DNA from: Limosilactobacillus sp.
GTDB taxonomy: Bacteria; Bacillota; Bacilli; Lactobacillales; Lactobacillaceae
Reading direction: 5' to 3'
Length of the DNA stretch: 64,000 bases
Assembly (NCBI RefSeq): GCF_022482365.1
Contig: NZ_JAKVPE010000001.1
Location: 496,001 to 560,000, forward strand
Positions 35,484 to 44,277 of this stretch are shown one piece after another (positions within the stretch are counted from its first letter, which is position 1; every line of letters begins with the position of its first letter). The translations under genes were made by a program, and so were the position numbers. The notes beneath the pieces were generated by a model. It made no database searches and had not been told where the DNA came from. It saw only the letters and a program-made list of their open reading frames with translations.

Positions 35484-36302
35484 CTAGCTCTCGGTCAAAA
35501 TGTGCCGCAGCAGCGCCGCCGTTTGGAGGCCGAACTTGCGCTCCGACTGCGGCAAGGCAGCGGTTTGTTCAACCGCAACCTGGAGATCCGCCGTCGCTCT
35601 TTGAACAGCACTGGTAAGCGGCAGGCCCTTTAAATACCAGCCGGTCAGCAAAGCGCTGAAGGCATCCCCCGTTCCGAAGAAGTGGCCGGGATAGCAAGGA
35701 CTGCTGGCAACCGTCAGCTTCTTTTCCCCTGTCGCAAGCAAATAGGTGTTGACGAGCTGCCCTTCCCTGACCCCGGTCAGGACAATTTCTGCCTCAAACA
35801 TTTCCCCGGCCGCTGCCAGCAGGTCGTGGACACTCAGCTCATTTTCCCCGGTTAGAAGACGCAGCTCGGTTAGGTTAGGGGTAATAATATCGGCCTGCCG
35901 ACACAGGTCTCGCATTGCCGGGATGATGGCCGATTTGATTCCGGGATAGAGCGATCCGGAATCGCCCATCACCGGATCAATCACGACCGGGCCGCGCTGC
36001 CCATTTCGTACCCATTCGGTAAGTTGTTTGATTCGATCGGCCGTGCCGAGGTAGCCAACCAGCACCCCGTTAAAGGCGAGCTGGTTTTCTTGCCAATGGC
36101 GAAACGAGCGGTCCAGCCAGGCGGTCGTGTCCAGTTCCACCGGTGTCCCGAAGCCTTCCGTCTGGGTCGACAAGAGAGTGCTGGGGGCCGTCGCGATCGG
36201 CAGGTCGAGCGCCTGAAAAATAGCAGTCGCCACCGTCAGCGAGATTTGACCGACCGCCGAGAGATCTTGAATGATTAGCGTTGGTTTTATCAAGAAATCC
36301 AC
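35484..36302 (-). CDS. Pyridoxal/pyridoxamine kinase (PdxK/PdxY-like)
   Basis: About 272 residues, ribokinase fold. The start motif LIIQDLSAVGQISLTVA, VVIDPVMGDSGSLYP and the anion-hole GTGDAFSALLTGW with catalytic Asp identify the vitamin B6 kinase group. The start is uncertain: GTG 36302 with AGAGGA 8 bases upstream, or TTG 36293 with AAGGTGG; the frame is open further upstream through the end of the LysR gene. It sits 4 bp after the LysR stop, so co-transcribed. Confidence 0.85.
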   Translation of the reverse strand: MDFLIKPTLIIQDLSAVGQISLTVATAIFQALDLPIATAPSTLLSTQTEGFGTPVELDTTAWLDRSFRHWQENQLAFNGVLVGYLGTADRIKQLTEWVRNGQRGPVVIDPVMGDSGSLYPGIKSAIIPAMRDLCRQADIITPNLTELRLLTGENELSVHDLLAAAGEMFEAEIVLTGVREGQLVNTYLLATGEKKLTVASSPCYPGHFFGTGDAFSALLTGWYLKGLPLTSAVQRATADLQVAVEQTAALPQSERKFGLQTAALLRHILTES

Positions 36303-36306
36303 CACC

Positions 36307-37227
36307 TTAATTTCCTCTTGCCCCATCTTCGATCCGCCGGCAGACCCGGTCAATGAAGTCCGCGGTCGGCTTGTCCAGGGGATGCTGGGGATTGCTGATC
36401 CAGCCATAGGTAAAGCGATCGTCGACCAGACTCGTCAGCGGGTGCTCCACCAGCTGATAGTCACGGTAGTTTTCGACCGCCCCATACAGCAGGAGCCCAC
36501 AGGCAGGCAAAACCGCATCCAATTGACAGATCGCCTCGCAAGCAATCGCGTAGTCCTGAGTCTGCAATACGACCTCCAACGGCCCGCAGAGGCTCTGCAG
36601 GTGGTCAAAGACCGTCTGGTTGATCGGATCCTTGAGCATCACGTACTGCTGGGCCCGCAGTTTTTCAATCGTCAACGACTGCCCCACCAACGCATTTTGG
36701 GCACCAGTGAAAAGGCTCAAGCCACCCGTATGAATCGGGTGGAAATCCAGGTGGCTCAATCGTTGCTGGAGTTCCCGGTCCGCATCGATGAAGCCGGCGT
36801 CCAGCTCGCCACTTTCCACCTGGCGGACGATCTCGGCCGTCGGGTGCTGGCTGAGGTCCAGGTAGGAAAAGTGCGGATCCCGTTTCCTGGTCGCCAGGTA
36901 TTCCCGGACCAGCGGACGCAGCAGCGTGTTGGCATAGCCGAAGCGGACAATCCGACCGGTCGCTGACTGTCGCAGGTTCGTGGCGCTCTGGTGAAGGCGG
37001 AAGTTGACCCGCAGTTCCTGCTGCATCAAGGGCAGCAGTTGTTTGCCCTGCTCGGTCAGTTGGGTTCCCGCACTCGTGCGCGAAAAGAGTTGCACGCCGA
37101 GCTCCTCTTCCAGCTGCTGGATGGCCCGGCTGAGTCCCGACTTGGTGATGTGGAGCACGTCGGCCGCCCTTTGCATGGTGTGGTAGTTGGCCAGTTCAAT
37201 GGCGTAGCGTAGCTGTTCCGATGTCAT
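36307..37227 (-). CDS. LysR-family transcriptional regulator (paralogue 2)
   Basis: 306 residues starting MTSEQLRYAIELANYHTMQRAADVLHI, ATG preceded by AAGGGG at 9 bases. The N-terminal HTH aligns nearly residue for residue with the LysR at 31376-32269 and the effector domains also match in places (GYANTLLRPLVREYLA versus AYANTLLKPMLTEYLA). First gene of the operon with pyridoxal kinase and the DMT transporter, and divergent from a cysteine hydrolase gene. Effector unknown. Confidence 0.9.
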   Translation of the reverse strand: MTSEQLRYAIELANYHTMQRAADVLHITKSGLSRAIQQLEEELGVQLFSRTSAGTQLTEQGKQLLPLMQQELRVNFRLHQSATNLRQSATGRIVRFGYANTLLRPLVREYLATRKRDPHFSYLDLSQHPTAEIVRQVESGELDAGFIDADRELQQRLSHLDFHPIHTGGLSLFTGAQNALVGQSLTIEKLRAQQYVMLKDPINQTVFDHLQSLCGPLEVVLQTQDYAIACEAICQLDAVLPACGLLLYGAVENYRDYQLVEHPLTSLVDDRFTYGWISNPQHPLDKPTADFIDRVCRRIEDGARGN

Positions 37228-37355
37228 GTCAATAATCCCCTTCCAATATTTTCATTATAAGGGGCGGACCGAGTGATTGCTATCTTTTTCACTTTGCCTT
37301 CCTCGCTGCGAGATAAAAGTGCTATGCTGGTAGCAAAAGTTTAGGAGACTTGATT

Positions 37356-37907
37356 ATGCCCAAAGCATTACTGATTATCGACTACACCAATGATTTCGTT
37401 GCCGATGACGGCGCCCTGACCGTTGGCAAACCCGCGCAACAGCTTGATTCCTACCTTACGGAACTGGCAGAACGCTTCTACCAAAACGGCGACTATGTCA
37501 TCTTCCCCACCGATGCTCATCACCTGCACGACCCCTTCCACTCGGAGTCGAAACTCTTCCCGCCACATAACATCATCGGAACGTCCGGACGCGACCTCTA
37601 TGGCAAGGTTGGCAACTGGTTCCAGGCCCACCAGGACAGCGAACGGGTCTACCAGTTCGCCAAGAATCGCTACTCGTCCTTCCAAAACACCAACCTGGAC
37701 AACTACCTGCGCGAACGGCACATCACCGACCTGTGGATTAGCGGGGTCTGCACCGATATCTGTGTCCTCCATACGGCCATTGGCGCCTACAACCTTGACT
37801 ACCAGCTGACGATCCCGAAGCGCGGGGTCGCCACCTTTACGCCCCACGGCGACGAATGGGCCTTCAACCATTTCCAAGGCAGCCTTGGCGCCACCATTAT
37901 TGAGTAA
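37356..37907 (+). CDS. Isochorismatase-like cysteine hydrolase (nicotinamidase-related)
   Basis: 183 residues. The catalytic Asp-Lys-Cys arrangement is visible: Asp in LLIIDYTNDF, Lys in FAKNRYSSF and Cys in GVCTDICVLHTAI. Nicotinamidases of lactobacilli have this size and the DAHxxxDPFH-like metal site (FPTDAHHLHDPFHSES), so NAD salvage is likely but not certain. The ATG at 37356 follows TTAGGAG. Divergent from LysR 2. Confidence 0.85.
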   Translation: MPKALLIIDYTNDFVADDGALTVGKPAQQLDSYLTELAERFYQNGDYVIFPTDAHHLHDPFHSESKLFPPHNIIGTSGRDLYGKVGNWFQAHQDSERVYQFAKNRYSSFQNTNLDNYLRERHITDLWISGVCTDICVLHTAIGAYNLDYQLTIPKRGVATFTPHGDEWAFNHFQGSLGATIIE

Positions 37908-37914
37908 AAGCTAA

Positions 37915-37955
37915 AAGCCACGCGATTGTCATTTTTGACGGTTGCGTGGCTTAAT
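37915..37955. terminator. Terminator between converging genes
   Basis: AAGCCACGC (37915-37923) pairs with GCGTGGCTT (37944-37952), followed by AATTATTT. It lies between the cysteine hydrolase gene and the small minus-strand gene. Confidence 0.75.
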
Positions 37956-37994
37956 TATTTAATTCTTACTTAATTCTGATTCCAAATTACGCTC

Positions 37995-38240
37995 CTAAAG
38001 CGGAACCCGCACCCGTGTCGACTGACCATTGAAGTGAACGATCACCGCCTGTTTGGGCTGCAGGTCAACCATCAGCGTCACTCCGTCTACCCGCAGGCTA
38101 CGGGGGCCGGCATAGTAGACATCCAGCGGGCGCCGCCGTAAGCGTTCAATTGCTTTGAGCAGATCCGTGACGAACTGCTCTGCCGGTACGGTTAATTCGG
38201 TTTGTTCGAGCAACTCTTCAATCGTTGTTGCCTTGGTCAT
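37995..38240 (-). CDS. Small hypothetical protein
   Basis: 81 residues from ATG 38240 (AAGG 9 bases upstream; another ATG at 38249 is too close to it). A helical first half (IEELLEQTELTVPAEQFVTDLLKAIERLRRR) is followed by a beta-rich second half. No family recognised. It lies 26 bp downstream of the GlpT-like gene and is probably co-transcribed with it. Confidence 0.65.
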   Translation of the reverse strand: MTKATTIEELLEQTELTVPAEQFVTDLLKAIERLRRRPLDVYYAGPRSLRVDGVTLMVDLQPKQAVIVHFNGQSTRVRVPL

Positions 38241-38266
38241 TTTCATCATCCTTTCGATGCGTTTGT

Positions 38267-39577
38267 TTACTTAACCTTTTCCTGCCCCCGAACATTCCAG
38301 GTAGCCAGAAAAATCAGACAGGCCAGGATGCTGGCGGCCAAGATCAGAATGAAGCCCATGTGCCAGCCGGCCATATCGACGACCCAGCCGATGACGGCGT
38401 TGGCGGAGAAGGAACCAAAGAAATAGCCGAAGAGGCCGGTCAAACCGGCAGCGGTTCCGGCGGCCTTTTTCGGAACGAGATCCAGGGCCTGAAGCCCAAT
38501 CAGCATCACCGGTCCGTAGATTAGAAAGCCAATTGCCACCAGGGCGACATTGATCATTGCCAGCGAATTGGCCGACATGTAGATGACCAGGAAGACTGAA
38601 ACCAGGACCATGTAGCAGAAGCTGGCTGGCCCCCGCCGACCGTGGAAGACGTGGTCCGAAATCCAGCCGGCCAGGAGCGTCCCAGGGATTCCAGCCAGTT
38701 CATACCAGAGATAGGAGGCCGAGGCCGTGCCCAGGGTGATCCCCTTAACCTCGGTCAGGTAGGTTGGTACCCAGTTCTCGACCCCGTAGCGGACTAAGTA
38801 GACGAAGATGTTGGCGACCGCAATCACCCAGATCCACTTGTTGTTGAGGACGTGCTTGAATAGCAGCTCCCTGGTCGAGTAATTCTGCTCACTCAGCTGA
38901 TGGCTCTTGTTCGGATAGTCGTTGCGGTACTCTTCAATCGGCGGCAGGCCAACGCTCTCAGGGCTGTTACGCACCAAGATAAAGGCGAGCAAGGCGATAA
39001 CGATCCCGACAATTGCCGGAACCACAAAGGCCCCGTTAAAGCTCTTAATGGCCAGGGGACTAGCGGCGACCAGCACGATCCCCCAGTTGGCCAGCGGTGC
39101 CATCAGCCCACCGCCGACATTGTGGGCGGTGTTCCACAGCGCCGTCTTGCCGCCCCGTTCATTCAGCGAGAACCAGTGCACCAGCACACGACCGCACGGC
39201 GGCCAGCCCATCCCCTGGAACCAGCCAATGACGAAGAGGACGATGAACATGATCGTGATGTTGCTGGTCAGGGCCGGGATCAGTCCAAATGCCAGGTTGA
39301 CCAGTGAAACCAACAGGAGTCCCAGCGGCAGGAAGATCCGGGCGTCACTCTTGTCCGAGACGATTCCCATGACGAATTTGCTGATCCCGTAGGCGAGTGA
39401 GACCGCCGACAGCGCCAATCCCAGTTCTCCCTTGGAAAAGCCTTCCTTGATCAGGCCGGGGATGGCAATCGAGAAATTGTTGCGTAGCAGGTAGTAGCCC
39501 GCATAGCCGATGAAAATGCCGAGAAACACTTGCAGGCGCAAGCGATGATATTGTTGATCAACCTTTTGCTGATCCAT
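38267..39577 (-). CDS. glpT: GlpT/UhpT-type organophosphate:phosphate antiporter (MFS)
   Basis: 436 residues, twelve transmembrane helices. The signatures IGYAGYYLLRNNFSIAIPGL in helix 1, FVIGWFQGMGWPPCGR and the RYGVENWVPTYL region are characteristic of the sn-glycerol-3-phosphate/hexose-phosphate family. Imports an organophosphate in exchange for phosphate; glycerol-3-phosphate is the likelier substrate. A perfect cre site covers its promoter, consistent with catabolite repression. Confidence 0.85.
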   Translation of the reverse strand: MDQQKVDQQYHRLRLQVFLGIFIGYAGYYLLRNNFSIAIPGLIKEGFSKGELGLALSAVSLAYGISKFVMGIVSDKSDARIFLPLGLLLVSLVNLAFGLIPALTSNITIMFIVLFVIGWFQGMGWPPCGRVLVHWFSLNERGGKTALWNTAHNVGGGLMAPLANWGIVLVAASPLAIKSFNGAFVVPAIVGIVIALLAFILVRNSPESVGLPPIEEYRNDYPNKSHQLSEQNYSTRELLFKHVLNNKWIWVIAVANIFVYLVRYGVENWVPTYLTEVKGITLGTASASYLWYELAGIPGTLLAGWISDHVFHGRRGPASFCYMVLVSVFLVIYMSANSLAMINVALVAIGFLIYGPVMLIGLQALDLVPKKAAGTAAGLTGLFGYFFGSFSANAVIGWVVDMAGWHMGFILILAASILACLIFLATWNVRGQEKVK

Positions 39578-39612
39578 AAATGATCCCTCACTTCTTAAAA
39601 TCTACGGGATCT

Positions 39613-39648
39613 ATTATAAGCCAAATTTTTTGATTGGAAGCGTTCACT
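39613..39648 (-). promoter_or_regulatory. glpT-like promoter with perfect cre site
   Basis: Minus-strand -10 TATAAT (39618-39613). TTGGAAGCGTTCACT at 39634-39648 matches the CcpA cre consensus WTGNAANCGNWNNCW at every position and overlaps the -35 region. Confidence 0.7.
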
Positions 39649-39666
39649 TATCAAATCAAGTGTTGG

Positions 39667-42600
39667 CTAGGCCTGGAGTTCGTGCTGGTAGCTAACCTTG
39701 CTGCGCCCGTTGACCGAGCTGACCCGGAGCTGATCCGGAATCTGCTCCTCAAGTTCGGTGACGTGGCTGATGATTCCGATCATCCGGTGCCCCTCCAGCT
39801 CCTGAAGGGCACGCAGAGCGTCCGTTAGCGCCTGCTGGTCGAGCGAGCCGAAGCCCTCGTCGACGAAGAGCGCGTCAATGCTGATTCCACCGCTCTGCTC
39901 CTGAATGATTTGGCAAAGGGCCAAGGCCAAAGCCAGCGAGGCCATGAAGCTTTCCCCGCCGGAGAGGGTCCGGGCACTCCGCGTCTTGCCGGCATTGTCA
40001 TCGTAGACGTTGACCTCCAGGCCCGTCCACTTGGCGCCCGGGCCATGGCTGGTCGTTGCCAGCTCGAATTGGTAGCGGCCATTGGTCAGGCGGGCCAGCT
40101 GAATGTTGGCAGCCGCCAGGACCTCCCGGAAGTAGGACTGGAGGACGTAGCGCTCGAGGCTGAGGTGGTTCTCAGTGTTCCCGGTCACCACGTCGGTTAG
40201 GGTTTGGAAAGAATTAAGTGCCTGCTGGGCATTGTCATTGGCGTGCACCAGGTCGTCAACCCGCTGAACGGCGGTCATCAACTGGGTGCGTTGCGCCTCG
40301 AGCTGACCAAGTTGGTGCTGATTTTGACCAAGCGCCTCCTGGGCGGTGGCCAGTCCCTGGCGAGCAGCCGCCAAATCCGGTGCCGGTCGATCCGCCACCT
40401 GCTTTCGCAGACGCGCCAATTGCGCCTGGTTATCGTGGACGGCCGTCCGGTACTCATCCACCTCGGCACGAAGCTGTGGCAACTGCATGCTGAGCGCCGA
40501 GGCCCATTTCCAGAAGGCCCAGGTTAAGTCGTCCCGGTATTCCGCCAGAGCCACGCTCAGTGCCTGCTTAGCATCCTTTTGCTCTGCTTGCCCCTTCTGA
40601 ATATTAGCGGCATTTTCCTCCTGTTGATTCTGGGCAACCGCCAGTTGTTCCTGCAGCTCCTGGCGACGCTGGGTGATCGCAGTCAGGCGCTGGTCAAACT
40701 CCTGGGTCTCCTTCTCCCAAACGGCCAACTGCTGTTTGGCGGCCTGGGCATCCCCAATCTCCGTCGGCAGGTCCGCTTGCTTCTCCTTCAGCACCGCCGT
40801 CTGCTGAGCCAGGTGCTGCTCCAGCTGGTGCACATCTTCCACCGCTGCCTGGCTGGCCTGCTGGGCCGCGGTTAGCTGTTCCTGAATTGCTTGTTCCTGA
40901 TCCCGCATTTGCTTCGCTGCCTGGTTTTGCTCGTCAAGCCGCTTTTCGCCACGGTGAAGCTGGGCGGCGCGGTTCGTTACCTGCGTGTCCCAATCCTCCG
41001 GCAGCTCCGTGGTCGCTAATTTTTCGGCAAGGGCCTGCTCGGCAGCCGTCACTTGCTCCGCCAGGGTCGTCAGCCGATTCTTCACGAGCTTGACCTGCTC
41101 CTGGGCCCGGCTCTGGGCATCCCACTGCTTTTTTGCTGCCTCTGACGCTGCATCTAATTCTGCATCGGTCACCAGTTTCGTGGCGTCCGTCAGCGTGGCC
41201 GGATGCGGATGGTCAACCGCTCCGCAAACCGGACAGGGGGTCCCCAGCTTTAATTCCCGGGCCAAGCGGGCAATCTGGTGGCGGGCATAGGCATCTTTCA
41301 GGTCGGTCAGCCGTGCCTGCCCCCGAGCGGCCCGCTCACTGGCACTGGCGAGCTCGGTCTGGCGCCGTTGCAGGTCTGCTTGCTCCTGGGATTGTTGTTC
41401 CAGCAGCTTTTGCAAGTCCGCAGCCGCCCGGGCCAGTTGATCGTACTGACGTTGCCGCTGGCCCAGCTGCTTTTCCTGAGCGGCCAGATCCCCCATTGCT
41501 TTTAGTTTGGTCGTCAACTCAGTGAGCTGCTTTTTTAGGCGATCAATCTTTTGCTGACGGGCCTGCTGATCAGCCCTTGCCGCATTGACTTGGGCCTGAT
41601 CCCTCTTGACCTCTGCGGCCAGCTGTTCACATTCTGTAAAAAGCGGCAGCACTCGCCGTAGCTCCTTCAAGCGGTCGCGCAGTTTTTCAACTTGTGGTTG
41701 CTGGTCAAGGCACTCCTGGTACTGGGCCGTCGTCTTTTCCTGGTCCGCCCTTAGCTTCTTCACCTGGGCAGCCAGCTGCTCGGCCTGCGTCTGCCAAACT
41801 GACAACTGCTGTTCGCCGTCCCGCCAGCGCTGATAGGCAGCTTGGTGCTCCTGAAACCACTGCAGGTCCGCAATCTGGGCCTGGGCAGTGGCGATTTTCT
41901 GCCGGTGCTGTTCCAGTACAGTCGCCTGCTCGCGAGCCGCTGCCAAGGCGGTAATCGCCTCCTGCAGCTCTTCTTGAGCATGCAAGCTCTTCGTCAATTG
42001 ATTAACTTTTTCCTGGGACCGGGAAGCTTTGTCTCGCAAGCCTTCCAGTTGCTTTTTGAGGTCCGCCTGCAAATCCGCGGCGGCGGCCCGCCAGTCCGTT
42101 AGCGGTAAGCCGGCATCCAGGTCTGGTACTGTCTCCTTGACCGACTGCAGCTTAGTTCCCGCGGCGGCCAAATCCTTCTTGCGGCTGCTCAGCTCGTCTT
42201 TAAGTTCTTGTGCCCAGCGAGCATACCGAGTCGTGTTAAAGAGGTCCCGAAGCAGGGCCTCCTTGGTACTGCTGTCCGAATCCAGGAACTGGCGAAACTT
42301 CCCCTGGGGCAGGAGAACAATCTGGCGGAACTGGTCCCGGGTTAGGTTGAGTAAGTCGGTGATGAAAGCGTCGGCCGTCTTAATCTTCGTGATTGACTGT
42401 GGTGTCTGGCTCTCGAGCGGGTAAACCAGCTCCACGGCCTGGTTGTGCTCGATCAGGCGCCCCTTCTTGTTTTCCAGGGTCTGCTTGGGCTTGCGCATGA
42501 TCCGGTAGGTCTGGCCCTGGTGGGTAAAGGTAAAGGTGACGCTGGTTTCCGCGCTGGCGGGGGCAAAGTCGGAGCGCAGCGCGGCCGCCGACCGGTCCCG

Positions 42601-42768
42601 GTCGTTGGTCGTCTGACCGAAGAGGGCGTAGCTCATCGCGTCAAAGATCGTGGTCTTGCCGGCCCCCGTGTTCCCTGCCACCAGGAAGAGCTGGTTGAAC
42701 TGGGTGAAGTCGACGGTCGCCTGGTCATAGGGACCGAAGTAGTGCATCTCAATTTTGACTGGTCGCAT
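39667..42768 (-). CDS. sbcC: Exonuclease SbcC (Rad50-like ATPase)
   Basis: 1033 residues. Walker A GNTGAGKTTIFDA near residue 33, two long Gln/Ala-rich coiled-coil arms, the zinc hook CPVCG at about residue 510, and C-terminal LSGGESFMASLALAL signature and FVDEGFGSLD Walker B. With SbcD it forms the Mre11-Rad50-like nuclease that cleaves hairpins and palindromes and processes double-strand ends. It starts 2 bp after the sbcD stop. Confidence 0.95.
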   Translation of the reverse strand: MRPVKIEMHYFGPYDQATVDFTQFNQLFLVAGNTGAGKTTIFDAMSYALFGQTTNDRDRSAAALRSDFAPASAETSVTFTFTHQGQTYRIMRKPKQTLENKKGRLIEHNQAVELVYPLESQTPQSITKIKTADAFITDLLNLTRDQFRQIVLLPQGKFRQFLDSDSSTKEALLRDLFNTTRYARWAQELKDELSSRKKDLAAAGTKLQSVKETVPDLDAGLPLTDWRAAAADLQADLKKQLEGLRDKASRSQEKVNQLTKSLHAQEELQEAITALAAAREQATVLEQHRQKIATAQAQIADLQWFQEHQAAYQRWRDGEQQLSVWQTQAEQLAAQVKKLRADQEKTTAQYQECLDQQPQVEKLRDRLKELRRVLPLFTECEQLAAEVKRDQAQVNAARADQQARQQKIDRLKKQLTELTTKLKAMGDLAAQEKQLGQRQRQYDQLARAAADLQKLLEQQSQEQADLQRRQTELASASERAARGQARLTDLKDAYARHQIARLARELKLGTPCPVCGAVDHPHPATLTDATKLVTDAELDAASEAAKKQWDAQSRAQEQVKLVKNRLTTLAEQVTAAEQALAEKLATTELPEDWDTQVTNRAAQLHRGEKRLDEQNQAAKQMRDQEQAIQEQLTAAQQASQAAVEDVHQLEQHLAQQTAVLKEKQADLPTEIGDAQAAKQQLAVWEKETQEFDQRLTAITQRRQELQEQLAVAQNQQEENAANIQKGQAEQKDAKQALSVALAEYRDDLTWAFWKWASALSMQLPQLRAEVDEYRTAVHDNQAQLARLRKQVADRPAPDLAAARQGLATAQEALGQNQHQLGQLEAQRTQLMTAVQRVDDLVHANDNAQQALNSFQTLTDVVTGNTENHLSLERYVLQSYFREVLAAANIQLARLTNGRYQFELATTSHGPGAKWTGLEVNVYDDNAGKTRSARTLSGGESFMASLALALALCQIIQEQSGGISIDALFVDEGFGSLDQQALTDALRALQELEGHRMIGIISHVTELEEQIPDQLRVSSVNGRSKVSYQHELQA

Positions 42769-42770
42769 TA

Positions 42771-43886
42771 CTAATCCTCCTCACTGATTTTCTCCAGGGA
42801 CTGTTGGGCCCACTGCCGCTGCTGGGCGGAAAGGTCATCCCCCATCGTTTGTTGGTAAAAATCCGCCAGCAGGTCCATGGGGTCGGCCCGGCGCCGCTTT
42901 TGGTCGACAAGGGTCTCTACCTGCCGGGCCTGGTGAGTCCGGTGCAAGCTGACAATCTTAGGATAGTGTTCCCGCAGCTTACTGAGCACATCGGGGATCC
43001 GCTCGTGATCGGTCAGCTCGATGTCATAAAAATCAGCCGGGTCGTGCTTCCCTGCCGCCGCAACGAGATCAGCAAAGCTGCCCTTTAGCAGGTGGATGTC
43101 GTGAACCGGTGGCAACGGTACCCACTCCACCTTAAACGGATCCGTGTCGACGATCCAGACGCCCTTCTTCTGCTTGGCCTCGGAAACGGAAAATTTCATT
43201 GGCGAGCCACTGTAGCGGGCCCGCTCGTCGTGCAGGGCGTCCCGATTATGGAGGTGGCCGAGGGCAACGTAGTCAAAGGGGGCAAGAAGGCGGGTTGAGA
43301 CGGCACTCAGCCCGCCGACCTCGACCAACGTTTCCGAATCAGCGGTGCGCTGGGCACCAGCCGCAAAGAAGTGGGCGACCAGGACGTGAGCCTTGTCCGG
43401 GGCAAACTTCTCCTTCATGGCTTTTACGATTCGCTCCATCGCCTGGTTGACGTTCCGAATGGCGTCGTCATGAAAATAGTTGCGGACCTCCTGAATGCCG
43501 AAGAACGGTAAGAGGAAGAATTGGGTGTTCTTAATTATGACCGGTTCAAAGGCATTCACCAGGGTTGTATTGAGGTAGAGCGACTTGAGGGCAAACCAAT
43601 CCGCCCCCGTGCCCAGGCGGGTTGCCGAGTCGTGATTGCCGCTGATCGCCAGCACTGGGAAGTGGTCCTGGAGGTTGAGCCGGCCCAGCATGCTGTTGAG
43701 GGTACGGACCGCGGCCTCGCTGGGGATGCTGCGGTCGTACAGGTCGCCGGCGATCACCACCGCATCGACCTGTTTTTCCTGGGCAATCCGCTCGATCCGG
43801 TGAAAGGTTGCCACCTGATCGTCCAGGAGGTCATAACCGTTCAGGTTCTTACCAATGTGCCAGTCGGCCGTATGGAGAAATCGCAT
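42771..43886 (-). CDS. sbcD: Exonuclease subunit SbcD (Mre11-like)
   Basis: 371 residues. Phosphodiesterase metal motifs are intact: DWHIGKNL, AGDLYDR, SGNHDSATR, VAHFFAAG and GHLHNRD. First gene of the sbcDC operon, stop 2 bp before the sbcC start, with ribosome site AAAGGA before the ATG. Confidence 0.95.
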   Translation of the reverse strand: MRFLHTADWHIGKNLNGYDLLDDQVATFHRIERIAQEKQVDAVVIAGDLYDRSIPSEAAVRTLNSMLGRLNLQDHFPVLAISGNHDSATRLGTGADWFALKSLYLNTTLVNAFEPVIIKNTQFFLLPFFGIQEVRNYFHDDAIRNVNQAMERIVKAMKEKFAPDKAHVLVAHFFAAGAQRTADSETLVEVGGLSAVSTRLLAPFDYVALGHLHNRDALHDERARYSGSPMKFSVSEAKQKKGVWIVDTDPFKVEWVPLPPVHDIHLLKGSFADLVAAAGKHDPADFYDIELTDHERIPDVLSKLREHYPKIVSLHRTHQARQVETLVDQKRRRADPMDLLADFYQQTMGDDLSAQQRQWAQQSLEKISEED

Positions 43887-44231
43887 TGTTAATCGTCCTT
43901 TCTATCTGTCGACTATTTCCTTCTACTTAATATATACGTAAAAAAAGCGTTTGGAAACTTTTTTGCTAAAAATAAATTTTCCTTTGTAAAACGTTTTAAA
44001 TTGTGTTACTATACTTATGTGCTCATTATGTAAGCGCTTAATGAGTACGCTAACTCAATTAGTGACCTGCTATATTAGGATCGGGACCGCCATTCAAAAA
44101 CCTTTCGTTCTAGAAATTTCCCTCTCAATCCAATTTCTTCGAATAATGCATTGATCCCGATCGAAAATGCTCGTTGCAGAAAACACTAATATATCATTAT
44201 ATCTCCGCTTATCTAAGCAAATTTTAACGTA
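43887..44231. other. 345-bp gene-free interval with nested inverted repeats
   Basis: No gene supported. Contents: a TATACT box (44010-44015); the palindrome TAAGCGCTTA (44031-44040) inside a cre-like TGTAAGCGCTTAAT; and nested inverted repeats ATTAGTG (44059-44065)/CACTAAT (44184-44190), CTGC (44068-44071)/GCAG (44176-44179) and GATCGGGA (44079-44086)/TCCCGATC (44155-44162). These could fold a 132-nt RNA on either strand or serve as DNA operators. Upstream of sbcD on the minus strand and beyond the L-HicDH terminator. Confidence 0.45.
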
Positions 44232-44268
44232 AAAATCCCCATCGCCAAAAAAGACGATGGGGATTTTG
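44232..44268. terminator. Terminator after the L-HicDH-like gene
   Basis: AAAATCCCCATCG (44232-44244) pairs with CGATGGGGATTTT (44255-44267), perfect 13 bp, A/T tracts on both sides. It ends the minus-strand dehydrogenase transcript. Confidence 0.92.
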
Positions 44269-44277
44269 CGTTTCTCA

